DNA of 51,877 bases, taken from contig JAEXCG010000038.1 in NCBI GenBank assembly GCA_023402355.1, forward strand, positions 1 through 51,877. Reading direction: 5' to 3'. The notes beneath the pieces are model-generated. The model worked only from the letters and a program-made list of their open reading frames with translations. It was not told where the DNA came from and did no database searches. The translations under genes and the position numbers were made by a program. This DNA is from Bacillota bacterium (GTDB lineage Bacteria > Bacillota > Clostridia > Christensenellales > Aristaeellaceae). Shown here in pieces: positions 23,888 through 32,405 of this stretch. Position 1 is the stretch's first letter, and every line of letters begins with the position of its first letter.

Positions 23888-25690
23888 ATGCGCACACAAC
23901 ACAGGTTTTCCGTTACATGCTCCATGCTTCTGGTCTGTATCCTTTTGCTCGTGACTTGCGGGGCGGCCGTGGCCGAAGGCAAGTTCACGCCCGGCACCTA
24001 CACGTCCTCCGCCAAAGGATTTGGCGGCGACGTGACCGTCACGGTCGAGGTTTCCGACGGCCGGATCGAGGACGTCAGCGTCGCCGGCGATCAGGAGACG
24101 GCGGGGATCGGCACCACCGCGCTGGAGCGCCTGCCCGGCATGATCGTCGAGAGCCAGACCCTCAAGCTGGACGCGGTCGCCGGCTGCACGATCACCTCCA
24201 CCGCCGTGCTCGACGCCGCGGCGAACGCGCTGCGCGAGGCGGGCGCGGACGACAGCGTGATCTTTGCCGAGCCCGCGCAGGCCGACGGGACGCAGGCCGG
24301 GGCGGAGACGCTCGAAACCGACGTGCTGATCGTCGGCGCGGGCGCTTCCGGACTCTCCGCCGCGCTTTCCGCCCATCAAAACGGCGTCTCAAACGTGCTC
24401 GTCATCGAGAAGATGCCCGCTGTGGGCGGCGCCACCTCGACCGCGGGCGGCGGCATGGAAGCCTATCGCGTGGACGAGGATCCCGCCGTCACCGAAAAGA
24501 ACATCGAAGAGCTGTTCCTCTACTGGTGCCGCACGGGCAAGTTCACCAACAACGCGCGCCTCACCATGCTGGCGGCCCGGCTCTCCACGCCCACGGTGGA
24601 GTGGATGCGCGCTTCCGGCATCGGCGTGACCGGCGAGCCGGCAGATGGCGAGCCCACGTTCAGCGCGAACTGCGACGGCCGCGCCGCGGGCGCGATCAAC
24701 ACGCTGTACGAAAAGGTTCAGGAGGCCGGCGTCAGCGTACTGCTGGACACCCGCGCCGAACACCTGGTGATGGAGGACGGCCGCGTGGTGGGCGTTGAGG
24801 CCCTCGGCGCGAAGGGGCAGCCGCTGACCATCCGCGCCAAGGCGGTGCTGCTGGCCACGGGCGGCTACGGCAACAACGTCTCCCTGATCACCGATACGGA
24901 CATGCTCAAGAACGTGATCTACTACGGACCCGTCTGCGCGACCGGCGACGGCCACATCATGGCGCAGGAGATCGGCGTGCCGCTGTTTAACATGGACAAG
25001 GTCGCCACCAAGCACTTCGGCGTGGAAACCACCCCAGGGCAGGGCATCCACATCCACTGGGCCGTCGCCTCGCTGTTCACGCAGACCGGCGCGATCGCGG
25101 TCAACAAGGCCGGCGAGCGCGTGGTCGACGAGAGCGGGGACGAGCTGGACATCGCGCTTGCTTCCATGTACAAGTCCTCCGACGGGCGTCTGTACATCGT
25201 CATGGACCAGGAGGACTACACCCTGTTCAGCGACATCCTGATGCAGTACGGCGCGTTCACACAGGAGCAGCTCGACGCGTTCATCGCGGAAAACGGCTCC
25301 GGCGTGACCAAGCTGGTGAAAAACGACACCCTCGCGGGCGCTGCCGAGGCGATCGGTCTGGACGGCGCGGCGCTGGAGGCAACGGTAGCCGCCTACAATC
25401 AGGATGCGGCGGCGGGCAAAGCCGATCCGTTTGGCCGTCCCTACGTCGAGGAGATCGGCGAAAGCCCTTACTACATCATGCAGACCGTGGCGCGCTTCGC
25501 CACGACGCTGGGCGGCGTCAACGTCACCGACAACCTGGAAGTGCTCGACGTAAACGAGCAGCCGGTGCCCGGCCTGTACGCGGCCGGTGAAGTCGTCGGC
25601 AACGTCAACGGCTCCTATGCGCACTACCTGATCTGGTGCTTCGGCTCCGGTTATCGCTTCGGCGAGGTGATCCCCGCCCTGCTTCCGTAA
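23888..25690 (+). CDS. Exported FMN-binding / FAD-dependent reductase (fumarate reductase-like)
   Basis: A 600-residue secreted or membrane-tethered flavoprotein. The signal segment is 1-30 (LLLVTCGAAVAEG; Cys24 gives only a weak lipobox). The FMN-binding domain (about 32-118) has the flavinylation site as AGCT at 98-101, with Cys where Ala is usual. The FAD-binding reductase domain starts near 144 with VLIVGAGASGLSAAL and ends with PGLYAAGEV. Such proteins take electrons from a flavin-based extracellular chain and reduce small organic acceptors. By remembered alignment to FccA, the Arg in GERVVDE is kept. The HHTMGGV His site reads ATTLGGV, and the GANRLGG Arg region reads NGSYAHYLIW, so fumarate is unlikely. 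GAGGAGG precedes the ATG. It is monocistronic between a strong promoter and a strong terminator. Confidence 0.88.
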   Translation: MRTQHRFSVTCSMLLVCILLLVTCGAAVAEGKFTPGTYTSSAKGFGGDVTVTVEVSDGRIEDVSVAGDQETAGIGTTALERLPGMIVESQTLKLDAVAGCTITSTAVLDAAANALREAGADDSVIFAEPAQADGTQAGAETLETDVLIVGAGASGLSAALSAHQNGVSNVLVIEKMPAVGGATSTAGGGMEAYRVDEDPAVTEKNIEELFLYWCRTGKFTNNARLTMLAARLSTPTVEWMRASGIGVTGEPADGEPTFSANCDGRAAGAINTLYEKVQEAGVSVLLDTRAEHLVMEDGRVVGVEALGAKGQPLTIRAKAVLLATGGYGNNVSLITDTDMLKNVIYYGPVCATGDGHIMAQEIGVPLFNMDKVATKHFGVETTPGQGIHIHWAVASLFTQTGAIAVNKAGERVVDESGDELDIALASMYKSSDGRLYIVMDQEDYTLFSDILMQYGAFTQEQLDAFIAENGSGVTKLVKNDTLAGAAEAIGLDGAALEATVAAYNQDAAAGKADPFGRPYVEEIGESPYYIMQTVARFATTLGGVNVTDNLEVLDVNEQPVPGLYAAGEVVGNVNGSYAHYLIWCFGSGYRFGEVIPALLP

Positions 25691-25742
25691 GGTTTTGTCT
25701 TCCGCCACAGCTCCTCCTCATTCCCCGTGCGGGGGATGAAGC

Positions 25743-25780
25743 GCGGCGCCTGCCGGTTTGCCGGACAGGCGCCGCTTTTT
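25743..25780 (+). terminator. Intrinsic terminator after the flavin reductase
   Basis: GCGGCGCCTG (25743-25752) pairs with CAGGCGCCGC (25766-25775), with an inner CCGG-tttg-CCGG, followed by TTTTT. Confidence 0.88.
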
Positions 25781-25792
25781 CGTCCATACCCG

Positions 25793-25821
25793 TTGCACCC
25801 CGGCCCCGATGCTGATACAAT
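25793..25821 (+). promoter_or_regulatory. Sigma-A promoter of the esterase operon
   Basis: TTGCAC (25793-25798) and TACAAT (25816-25821) with a 17-base spacer, 82 bases before ATG 25903. Confidence 0.65.
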
Positions 25822-25902
25822 GAACAGGCGGGGATTGTCCCGCGGCCGCTCGCTTTGCGCTACAATGACTGCCGCAAGGCGCGGGGTCATGAAGGAGGAT
25901 CT

Positions 25903-26841
25903 ATGGCATTAAACGAAGCCTGGCGGGCGGCGCTCAAGGCGCTGTCGTACCCGGACATCGACCTGACGAAGAACTACAAGCTCTGGCGCGCGTTTCAGGA
26001 CGCGGCGCCGGCGCTGATCTCCAAGATTTCCGGCAGCGCACGCGACATGGAAATCGCGGGCGTGCCCGTGCGCGTGTTCACGCCGGACGAGGGCGCCCGC
26101 CGCCCGGGCGTGCTGCTCTTCTTTCACGGCGGCGGCTGGGTGACCGGCTCCATCGTGAGCTACCACACGATCTGCAGCCACCTGTGCGAGAACACGGGGC
26201 GCACCGTGCTCTCCGTCGGCTACCGCCTCGCGCCGGAGCATCGCTTTCCCGCGGGGCTGGAGGACTGCTACGCCGTCACGCAGGCGCTGCTTTCGGGCGA
26301 CCCGGCGTTCCCCGTCGAGCCGGAGGCCGTGACGCTCGCCGGCGACAGCGCGGGCGGAAACCTCGCCGCCGCCGTCTCGCTGCTCTCGCTCCACAGGGGC
26401 GGACGCCTTCCCCGGCAGGAGATCCTCTTCTACCCCGTCACGCAGTCGGACTTTACGGAGGACTCGCCCTTTCCCTCCGTGCGGGAAAACGGCGCAGATT
26501 ACCTGCTGACCGCGCGTATGATGCGCGAGTACCTCGCGCTGTACGTGCAAAAGGACGAGGACGCGAAGAGCCCGTACCTCGCCCCGCTGTACGCGCCCTC
26601 GCTGCGCGGCATGCCGCGGACGCTTTTGGTGACGGCGCAGTACGACCCCCTGCGCGACGAGGGCGAGGCCTTCGCCCGCAGGCTTCAGGAGGAGGACGTC
26701 CCCGCGACGCTTACGCGCGTGGACGACGCGCTGCACGGCTTCCTTTCGCTGCCCCCGCGCTTTTCGCAGACGAAGCTCGGGTACGAACTGATCTGCAACT
26801 TTCTTGCGGAGACGCAGGACGTTTCCGCCGATTCGAGGTGA
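25903..26841 (+). CDS. Alpha/beta hydrolase, HSL-type esterase
   Basis: A 312-residue serine esterase of the hormone-sensitive-lipase family. The oxyanion motif is HGGGW (75-79), the nucleophile elbow GDSAGG (147-152) with Ser149, the acid in QYDPLRDEG and the His in DALHGF near the end. The ATG at 25903 follows AAGGAGG; the frame extends upstream but lacks similarity. It is the first gene of a three-gene unit with an acyltransferase-like protein and a zinc-ribbon membrane protein. I recall this trio from other Clostridia, where it is uncharacterised. Confidence 0.93.
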   Translation: MALNEAWRAALKALSYPDIDLTKNYKLWRAFQDAAPALISKISGSARDMEIAGVPVRVFTPDEGARRPGVLLFFHGGGWVTGSIVSYHTICSHLCENTGRTVLSVGYRLAPEHRFPAGLEDCYAVTQALLSGDPAFPVEPEAVTLAGDSAGGNLAAAVSLLSLHRGGRLPRQEILFYPVTQSDFTEDSPFPSVRENGADYLLTARMMREYLALYVQKDEDAKSPYLAPLYAPSLRGMPRTLLVTAQYDPLRDEGEAFARRLQEEDVPATLTRVDDALHGFLSLPPRFSQTKLGYELICNFLAETQDVSADSR

Positions 26842-26847
26842 CGACCC

Positions 26848-28101
26848 TTGGCGAAAAACTGGAGCAGGCTCGACAACGCGGCGAAGATCTTCCCGCCGAC
26901 GAGCGGCAAGGCCGACACCAAGGTATTCCGATTTTCCTGTACGCTCAAGGAAAAGGTAGACCCGCTGCCCCTGCAGCGCGCGCTGATGGAGACGATGGAG
27001 GACTTCCCCTCCTTCCGCTACGTGCTCAAGCGCGGCCTCTTCTGGTACTATTTAGAGGAGGGAGATTTTACGCCCGCCGTGCGCGAGGAGGACATGACGC
27101 CCTGCTCCGCGCTCTACCACGGTTCGTCCTCCCCCCTCTTTTCGGTCACCTATTACGGCGCGCGCGTCAATCTGGAGGTCTATCACGCCCTGACGGACGG
27201 CACGGGCGCGCTGCAATTTCTGCGCACGCTCATCTACCACTACCTGCTGCTCCGCCATCCGGAAATCGCGCGGGACGGCGCGCCGCAGCTCGACTACGAC
27301 GCCTCGCGCAACCAGCGCATGGACGACAGCTTCGACCGCTACTACAGCGGCAAGCGCCGCCGGATGAAAGCGGGCCCCGTGGCCTATCAGCTTCGCGGCA
27401 TGCGCCATCCTCAGTGGCGCCAGCAGGTCATCGTCGGCACCGCGAGCGTGTCCGGGCTTTTGCAAAAGGCGCGCAGTCTGAACGCGACGATCACCGAGCT
27501 GCTCACGGCGATCCTGCTGCTGGCCATCGACGCAGAGAGGCCCATCCGCGCGCGCCGAAGGCCGGTCGTCATCACCATCCCGGTGAATTTGCGCAAGTAC
27601 TTCGACTCGGCCTCCGCACGCAACTTTTTCAGCGTCATCAACGTCGGATACGACTTTCAAAATAAGCCCGCGACGCTCGAGGCGGTGGTCGACTCGGTCA
27701 AGGCTTCCTTTCAGCGGGACCTCACGCCGGAGGCTCTGGAAAACCGGCTCAACACGCTCGGCGCGCTCGAGCACAACCCCTTCATGCGCGCGGTGCCGCT
27801 CTTTCTCAAGGACCCCGTCATGCGCATCGCCTACGACGTCTCCGAGCGCGACTTTACGGCCTCGCTGTCCAACGTCGGGCGCGTCACCATGCCGGACGTC
27901 CTCATGCCCTATCTGGAGCGTTTCGACGTGTACTGTTCCACGAAGAAGCTGCAAATCTGCGCCTGCTCGCTAGGCGACACGCTGTCCATGGGCTTTACGA
28001 CCTCGTTCATCTCCACCGACGTGCAGCGCCGCTTCTTCCGCGCGCTCAGCGCGATGGACCTGGACGTGACCGTCTACGCCAACCATCCCGAAAGCAGGTG
28101 A
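26848..28101 (+). CDS. Condensation/alcohol acetyltransferase-like protein
   Basis: A 417-residue protein with the HxxxDG signature of CoA-dependent acyltransferases and condensation domains (HALTDGTG, His113, Asp117). A second half carries ITIPVNLRKYFDS and FTASLSNVGRV, matching the alcohol-acetyltransferase subgroup. The start is TTG 26848, with GAGGTG 7 bases before it; no in-frame ATG gives a fuller fold. It probably moves an acyl group to or from a lipid or alcohol. Its substrate may be shared with the esterase encoded 6 bases upstream and the membrane protein 4 bases downstream. Confidence 0.8.
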   Translation: MAKNWSRLDNAAKIFPPTSGKADTKVFRFSCTLKEKVDPLPLQRALMETMEDFPSFRYVLKRGLFWYYLEEGDFTPAVREEDMTPCSALYHGSSSPLFSVTYYGARVNLEVYHALTDGTGALQFLRTLIYHYLLLRHPEIARDGAPQLDYDASRNQRMDDSFDRYYSGKRRRMKAGPVAYQLRGMRHPQWRQQVIVGTASVSGLLQKARSLNATITELLTAILLLAIDAERPIRARRRPVVITIPVNLRKYFDSASARNFFSVINVGYDFQNKPATLEAVVDSVKASFQRDLTPEALENRLNTLGALEHNPFMRAVPLFLKDPVMRIAYDVSERDFTASLSNVGRVTMPDVLMPYLERFDVYCSTKKLQICACSLGDTLSMGFTTSFISTDVQRRFFRALSAMDLDVTVYANHPESR

Positions 28102-28105
28102 TCGT

Positions 28106-28768
28106 ATGCGTTACTGCGACAAGTGCGGCGTTCAGATCGCGGGCGAGGAGGCGCGCTGCCCCCTGTGCCAGAGCATGACGCTGCCCCGGGGCGGCGAAAC
28201 GCGCGCCCCCTTTCCCACCATCCCGACGCTGTACGAGCGCCACGGGCTGTTCTTTCGCATCCTGCTGCTCAGCTCGGTGGCGGCGGTCGTCGCCTGTCTG
28301 GGCATCGACTGGGCCGTCGGCTTCACCGGCTGGTCGATCTTCGTCGCGGCGGGCGTGGGGTGCCTGTGGCTGCTGCTGGGCATCTGCATCGCCCGGCGGC
28401 ACAACGTGCTCAAAAACCTCACGCAGCAGGTCATCACCGTCTGCGCGCTGGGCGTGCTGTGGGACTACTTCACCGGCTGGCACGGCTGGTCGATCGACTA
28501 CCTGATGCCCATCGCCTTCGTGTGCGTCATGCTCACGATGTTCATCCTGACGCTGGTGCTGCGCATGCCCAGCGAAACCTGGCTGATCTACCTGCTGCTG
28601 GACATGCTCTTCGGCCTGGTGCCCGCCGCGCTGCTGGCCGCCGGGCTCTGCCGCATGGTCTACCCCTCCATCGCCTGCGTGTGCGTCAGCGTCATCGCCT
28701 TTGCCGCGCTGGTGGTCTTCAAGGGCGGGGCCGTGGCGCAGGAGCTCAAGCGCAGGCTGCACCTTTAA
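28106..28768 (+). CDS. Zinc-ribbon integral membrane protein (DUF6320-like)
   Basis: A 220-residue protein. The N-terminus holds a zinc ribbon, CDKC (4-7) and CPLC (18-21). Six or so membrane segments follow, beginning near LFFRILLLSSVAAVVACLGI, and the tail is basic (ELKRRLHL). There is no catalytic motif. It is the last gene of the esterase/acyltransferase operon and may anchor or regulate those two enzymes at the membrane. The assignment to DUF6320 is from memory of this neighbourhood. Confidence 0.8.
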   Translation: MRYCDKCGVQIAGEEARCPLCQSMTLPRGGETRAPFPTIPTLYERHGLFFRILLLSSVAAVVACLGIDWAVGFTGWSIFVAAGVGCLWLLLGICIARRHNVLKNLTQQVITVCALGVLWDYFTGWHGWSIDYLMPIAFVCVMLTMFILTLVLRMPSETWLIYLLLDMLFGLVPAALLAAGLCRMVYPSIACVCVSVIAFAALVVFKGGAVAQELKRRLHL

Positions 28769-28833
28769 GACGCGTGTTTTCCCTCTCGGACACGCACGCG
28801 CCGACATTGCGCTCATAAAAGGAGGCCGTTTTC

Positions 28834-29508
28834 TTGCTCACACATCATGAGGCCGTCGAAACCGTCAAAAAGGAAAAGCTCGTCGCCATCCTGCGCCGCG
28901 TGCCCCGGGAAAAGCTCCTGCGCGTGGTGGAATCGCTGCGCGCGGGCGGCGTGCGCGTGCTGGAATGCACGTTCGACCACGACCAGCCCGGTTACGTAGA
29001 GGACAACTGTGAAAAGATCGCCGCCATCGCGCGCGCCTACGGGGATGAACTGCTCGTGGGCTGCGGCACGGCCCTGAGCGCCGCGGAGGTCGAGGCCGCC
29101 GTCTCGGCAGGCGCTCATCTCGTCATCTCGCCGAGCACCGACCTTTCGGTCGTCGAAAGGACGCGCGCGCTCGGCGCCGTCTCGATGCCCGGCGCGCTCA
29201 CGCCCACGGAAATCGTGACCGCGTGGAACGCGGGCGCGGACTTCGTCAAGCTCTTTCCCGCGGGCGAGCTGGGCCTTGCCTACGTTAAGGCCGTGCGCGC
29301 TCCGCTCTGCCACATCCCCATGACGGCTGTAGGCGGCGTGAAGCCCGAAAACGTGGGCGACTTCCTCTCCGCCGGCGTCGCGGGCTTCGGCGTGGGCGGG
29401 CAGCTCGTGCCCGCGTCCGCCGTCGCAGCGGGCGACTACGACGCCATCCGGGCGCGCGCCGAGGCGTTCACGCGGGCCATCCGGGCATGGGAGGCGGCGC
29501 ACGCATGA
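28834..29508 (+). CDS. dgoA: KDPG/KDPGal aldolase
   Basis: A class I aldolase of 224 residues that splits 2-dehydro-3-deoxy-6-phospho-gluconate or -galactonate into pyruvate and glyceraldehyde-3-phosphate. The catalytic Glu is in VLECTFD, the Schiff-base Lys in DFVKLFPAGELG, and the phosphate loop in AVGGVKPEN and GVGGQLV. The start is TTG 28834, the only sensible start after AAAAGGAGG. Its overlap with dgoK (ATGA) favours a role in galactonate use, though eda/kdgA cannot be excluded by sequence. Confidence 0.9.
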   Translation: MLTHHEAVETVKKEKLVAILRRVPREKLLRVVESLRAGGVRVLECTFDHDQPGYVEDNCEKIAAIARAYGDELLVGCGTALSAAEVEAAVSAGAHLVISPSTDLSVVERTRALGAVSMPGALTPTEIVTAWNAGADFVKLFPAGELGLAYVKAVRAPLCHIPMTAVGGVKPENVGDFLSAGVAGFGVGGQLVPASAVAAGDYDAIRARAEAFTRAIRAWEAAHA

Positions 29509-30494
29509 AGCATCTGATCATCGACGCGGGCACGACCAACGCCCGCGTGACCCTCGTGAGCGAGGCGGGTCAGGTCCTCGGCTGCGAGCGGCGCGACGCG
29601 GGCGTGCGCAACACCGCCATCGACGGGCACAACGGCAGGCTCAAGGACGCCCTGCGGGAGAGCATCGCCACCCTGCTTACGGAAAACGGCCTTTCGCACG
29701 GCGACATCGGCGTGTGCGTGGCCTACGGCATGATCACCTCCAACGTGGGCCTGATCGAAATTCCCCACTGCGCCGCGCCCGCGGACGCGCGCACGCTGCG
29801 GGATGCCCTCGTGCGCCGGACGTTCCCGGAGATCGCGCCGTTTGCGATCGACTTCATCCCGGGCGTGCGCAACTTTTCGGGCCCCGTCACGGCGCAAAAC
29901 GCCGCGCGGATGGACATGATGCGCGGCGAGGAGACGGAGGCGGTGGGCCTTTTCCACCTGCTGCGTCCGGGCCGCCGCTGCATTCTGGTGCTGCCGGGCT
30001 CGCACAACAAGTTCATCGCCATGGGCGAATCGGGCGAGATTCTGGGGTGCATGACCGCCATTTCGGGCGAGCTGCTCGACGCGCTGACGCACCACACGAT
30101 CCTCGCGGACGCGGTGGACCGCCGCTTCGTCTCGCCGGAAAGCTACGACCGCGACGTCATGCTTGCGGGCCTTCGCGCGGGGCTTGAGTGCGGCGTGGGC
30201 CGCGGCGCATTCACCGGGCGCATCCTGCGCACGCTGGCCGGATGGGCTGCCGCGGACGCGGCCAACTACCTGCTGGGCGTGACGCTCAGCGCGGACGTGC
30301 TCGCCCTGCGCGCGTTTCACCTGCGCCGCGATGGCGACGCGCTCTTCGTCGCGGGCAAGCCGCCGCTTCAGCAGGCGCTGTGCGACGCCCTGGCGGAAAG
30401 CGGCTTTGCGGGCGTCTCGGGCGTGCCCGCCGCGCTGTCGTCGGCCATGGGCGTCGCGGGGGCGCGCATCATACACGGGGAGATGGGGATATGA
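29505..30494 (+). CDS. dgoK: 2-dehydro-3-deoxygalactonokinase
   Basis: A 329-residue sugar-acid kinase that phosphorylates 2-dehydro-3-deoxygalactonate in the De Ley-Doudoroff pathway. Its N-terminus has LIIDAGTTNARV, the ASKHA phosphate-1 loop. LPGSHNKFI and ISGELLDALTHHTIL are DgoK hallmarks, and GVAGARI closes it. The ATG overlaps the aldolase stop by 4 bases and its own stop overlaps the nitroreductase start by 4. The product goes to the aldolase encoded upstream. The dehydratase (dgoD) and transporter are not in this window. Confidence 0.93.
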   Translation: MKHLIIDAGTTNARVTLVSEAGQVLGCERRDAGVRNTAIDGHNGRLKDALRESIATLLTENGLSHGDIGVCVAYGMITSNVGLIEIPHCAAPADARTLRDALVRRTFPEIAPFAIDFIPGVRNFSGPVTAQNAARMDMMRGEETEAVGLFHLLRPGRRCILVLPGSHNKFIAMGESGEILGCMTAISGELLDALTHHTILADAVDRRFVSPESYDRDVMLAGLRAGLECGVGRGAFTGRILRTLAGWAAADAANYLLGVTLSADVLALRAFHLRRDGDALFVAGKPPLQQALCDALAESGFAGVSGVPAALSSAMGVAGARIIHGEMGI

Positions 30495-31252
30495 ATCTGA
30501 TCGAGCGCAGTCTTTGGGACAGGAAGAGCGTCCGCGCCTTTACGGACAAGCCGATCGACGCGCGGGACAAGCGTTCCATCCTGCTCTCCGCCCTGCAGGC
30601 GCCGACCGCGGGCAATCAGCTGCTCTACACCATACTGGACATCACCGATCCCGCGCTCAAGGCGCGTCTGGCTGAGCTGTGCGACCATCAGCCCTTCGTC
30701 GAAAAGGCGCCGATGGTGCTCATCTTCGTGGCCGACTGCCAGCGCTGGCAGGACGCCTACGAGATCGCGGGCTGCGACCCGCGCCCGCCGATGGTCGGGG
30801 ATTTGCAGCTCGCGGTGGTGGACGCGGCCATCGCCGCGCAGAACACCGTCGTATGCGCCCAATCCCTGGGTATCGGTTCGTGCTACATCGGCGACATCCT
30901 GGAAAACTGCGAGCAGGTGCGCGAGCTGCTCGACCTGCCGCTCTACGCCATGCCCGCCGCCATGGTCATTTACGGTTACCCGACCGACCAGCAGCGCCTG
31001 CGCGAAAAGCCGCCGCGCTTCGACGCGCGCTACATCGTACAGGAAAACGGCTACCGCCGCCTCAGCCCCGAGGAGCACCGCGAGATGTACCTGGGGCGCG
31101 AGCGCGCGATGGGGCGGATGAACACCGATTACAGCGCCTCGGTGCGGGCGTTTTACAAGCGCAAGTACGAGGCCGACTTTTCCCGCGAGATGTCGCGCTC
31201 GGTCGCCGCGTATCTAGAAGGGTTCGTCCCCGACGACGACGGCAACTTTTAG
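30491..31252 (+). CDS. Nitroreductase-family FMN oxidoreductase
   Basis: A 253-residue flavoenzyme. The N-terminus SLWDRKSVRAFTDKPI is the family's FMN-phosphate Arg region, then APTAGNQLLY, and LGIGSCYIGDI and YPTDQQR toward the middle. The C-terminal 70 residues extend beyond the core and include GRMNTDYSASVRAFYKRKY, seen in a clostridial subgroup. It reduces nitro or quinone-type compounds with NAD(P)H; the natural substrate is unknown. The ATG at 30491 overlaps dgoK (ATGA), so it is in the same operon, but its role in sugar-acid use is unclear. Confidence 0.9.
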   Translation: MNLIERSLWDRKSVRAFTDKPIDARDKRSILLSALQAPTAGNQLLYTILDITDPALKARLAELCDHQPFVEKAPMVLIFVADCQRWQDAYEIAGCDPRPPMVGDLQLAVVDAAIAAQNTVVCAQSLGIGSCYIGDILENCEQVRELLDLPLYAMPAAMVIYGYPTDQQRLREKPPRFDARYIVQENGYRRLSPEEHREMYLGRERAMGRMNTDYSASVRAFYKRKYEADFSREMSRSVAAYLEGFVPDDDGNF

Positions 31253-31342
31253 CCGCGCGGCCCTCGCCCCGCGCCCGGGCAGACCGCAATTCCCGAATCA
31301 AAGGTTTGGAGGCGGCTTCTCCCAAGGAAAGGAGGCCTTTGC

Positions 31343-32380
31343 ATGCCCCTGATGGATCTGACCACCCCGGTGGAGCTGTACGCCGTGGAGGTGCTGCGCG
31401 ACTCGACCGGCCGTGCGCAGGCTTACTTCACCTTCATGAACTGCGCCGCCGAATCGCTGCGCACGCTCTACGCCACGCTGACGCTGCTGGACGACGGCGG
31501 GAAGAGCATCGGCGCTTTCCCGCTGCGCTGCGAGGGGCTGGACGCCCCCGGCCACAGCCGCTTCACCGTCTGCCGCGCGGTGGACGACGCGCCCGCCTTT
31601 TCCGGCGCGCGGGCGCTGGTGCGCGAGGCCGTCTTTTCGGACGGCTCCTGCTGGCGCGTCGACGAGGGCGCGGTGCTCGACTGCACGCCGCCCGCGCTCG
31701 CGCCCGGGCCCGACCGCGTCGCGCTCGTCGCCGTCGCCGGGCCGGACGCCGTCTGCTTCCCCCAGCGGCGCGGGAACGTCTGGGTCTGCGTGTGCGGCCG
31801 CTTCAACCGGCTGGAGTGGACCGCCTGCCGCCGCTGCCAGCGCGGGCGCGACGAAACCCTCGCCCGCTACACCCCCGAGCGCACGCACGAGGCCTACGAA
31901 AAGAAGCTGGAACAGGAGCTCGCCACCGAACGGGCCCACCGCGCCGCGCACCGCTCCTCCATCGAGGCGGCGGAGTCGAGGGCGCGCTCGGAGCGCATAA
32001 CGCGGGAGCTGAAGCGCCAAAAGCGCAGGCGTCTCGTGCTCGCGCTCATGCTGCTGCTGATCGTGGCCGTCGCCGCGCTGCTGGTGGCGATGCCCTATCT
32101 GTACGAAAGTGCGTCCGCCTGGCCCGGCATTTCCGCGCTTTCCGCGCAGCCTACCGCGATTCCCACCGCGACGCCCACGCCCCAGCCGGCGCAGACGGCG
32201 GTCCCCACATATTCTCCACATGTTCCGACGGAAACGCCCGAATTCGCAATTATCCTCTCCACTCCGCCTCCTTATATCGACGGATCTTCATCTCCTCCCT
32301 CCACCTCGGCAGCATCCATCCCCACAAAGACGCCTCAGCCGACGATGCTGCCGCTAAAGACCGGCAGCGCCTTCGGTTGA
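31343..32380 (+). CDS. Zinc-ribbon, coiled-coil membrane protein with Pro/Thr-rich outer tail
   Basis: A 345-residue protein that I do not recognise by name. The N-terminal 130 residues look like a beta-rich domain (YFTFMNCAAESLRTLYATL). A zinc ribbon follows with CVC (149-151) and CRRC (162-165). A charged coiled coil spans about 178-225, one membrane segment 232-252 (ALMLLLIVAVAALLVAMPYL), and a tail of about 90 residues is rich in Pro, Thr and Ser. The layout puts the beta domain and ribbon in the cytosol and the tail outside. It precedes a cell-wall deacetylase gene by 25 bases, so a role at the envelope is plausible. Confidence 0.72.
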   Translation: MPLMDLTTPVELYAVEVLRDSTGRAQAYFTFMNCAAESLRTLYATLTLLDDGGKSIGAFPLRCEGLDAPGHSRFTVCRAVDDAPAFSGARALVREAVFSDGSCWRVDEGAVLDCTPPALAPGPDRVALVAVAGPDAVCFPQRRGNVWVCVCGRFNRLEWTACRRCQRGRDETLARYTPERTHEAYEKKLEQELATERAHRAAHRSSIEAAESRARSERITRELKRQKRRRLVLALMLLLIVAVAALLVAMPYLYESASAWPGISALSAQPTAIPTATPTPQPAQTAVPTYSPHVPTETPEFAIILSTPPPYIDGSSSPPSTSAASIPTKTPQPTMLPLKTGSAFG

Positions 32381-32405
32381 GCCCCGAACGACAAAGGCAG
32401 GCCGC

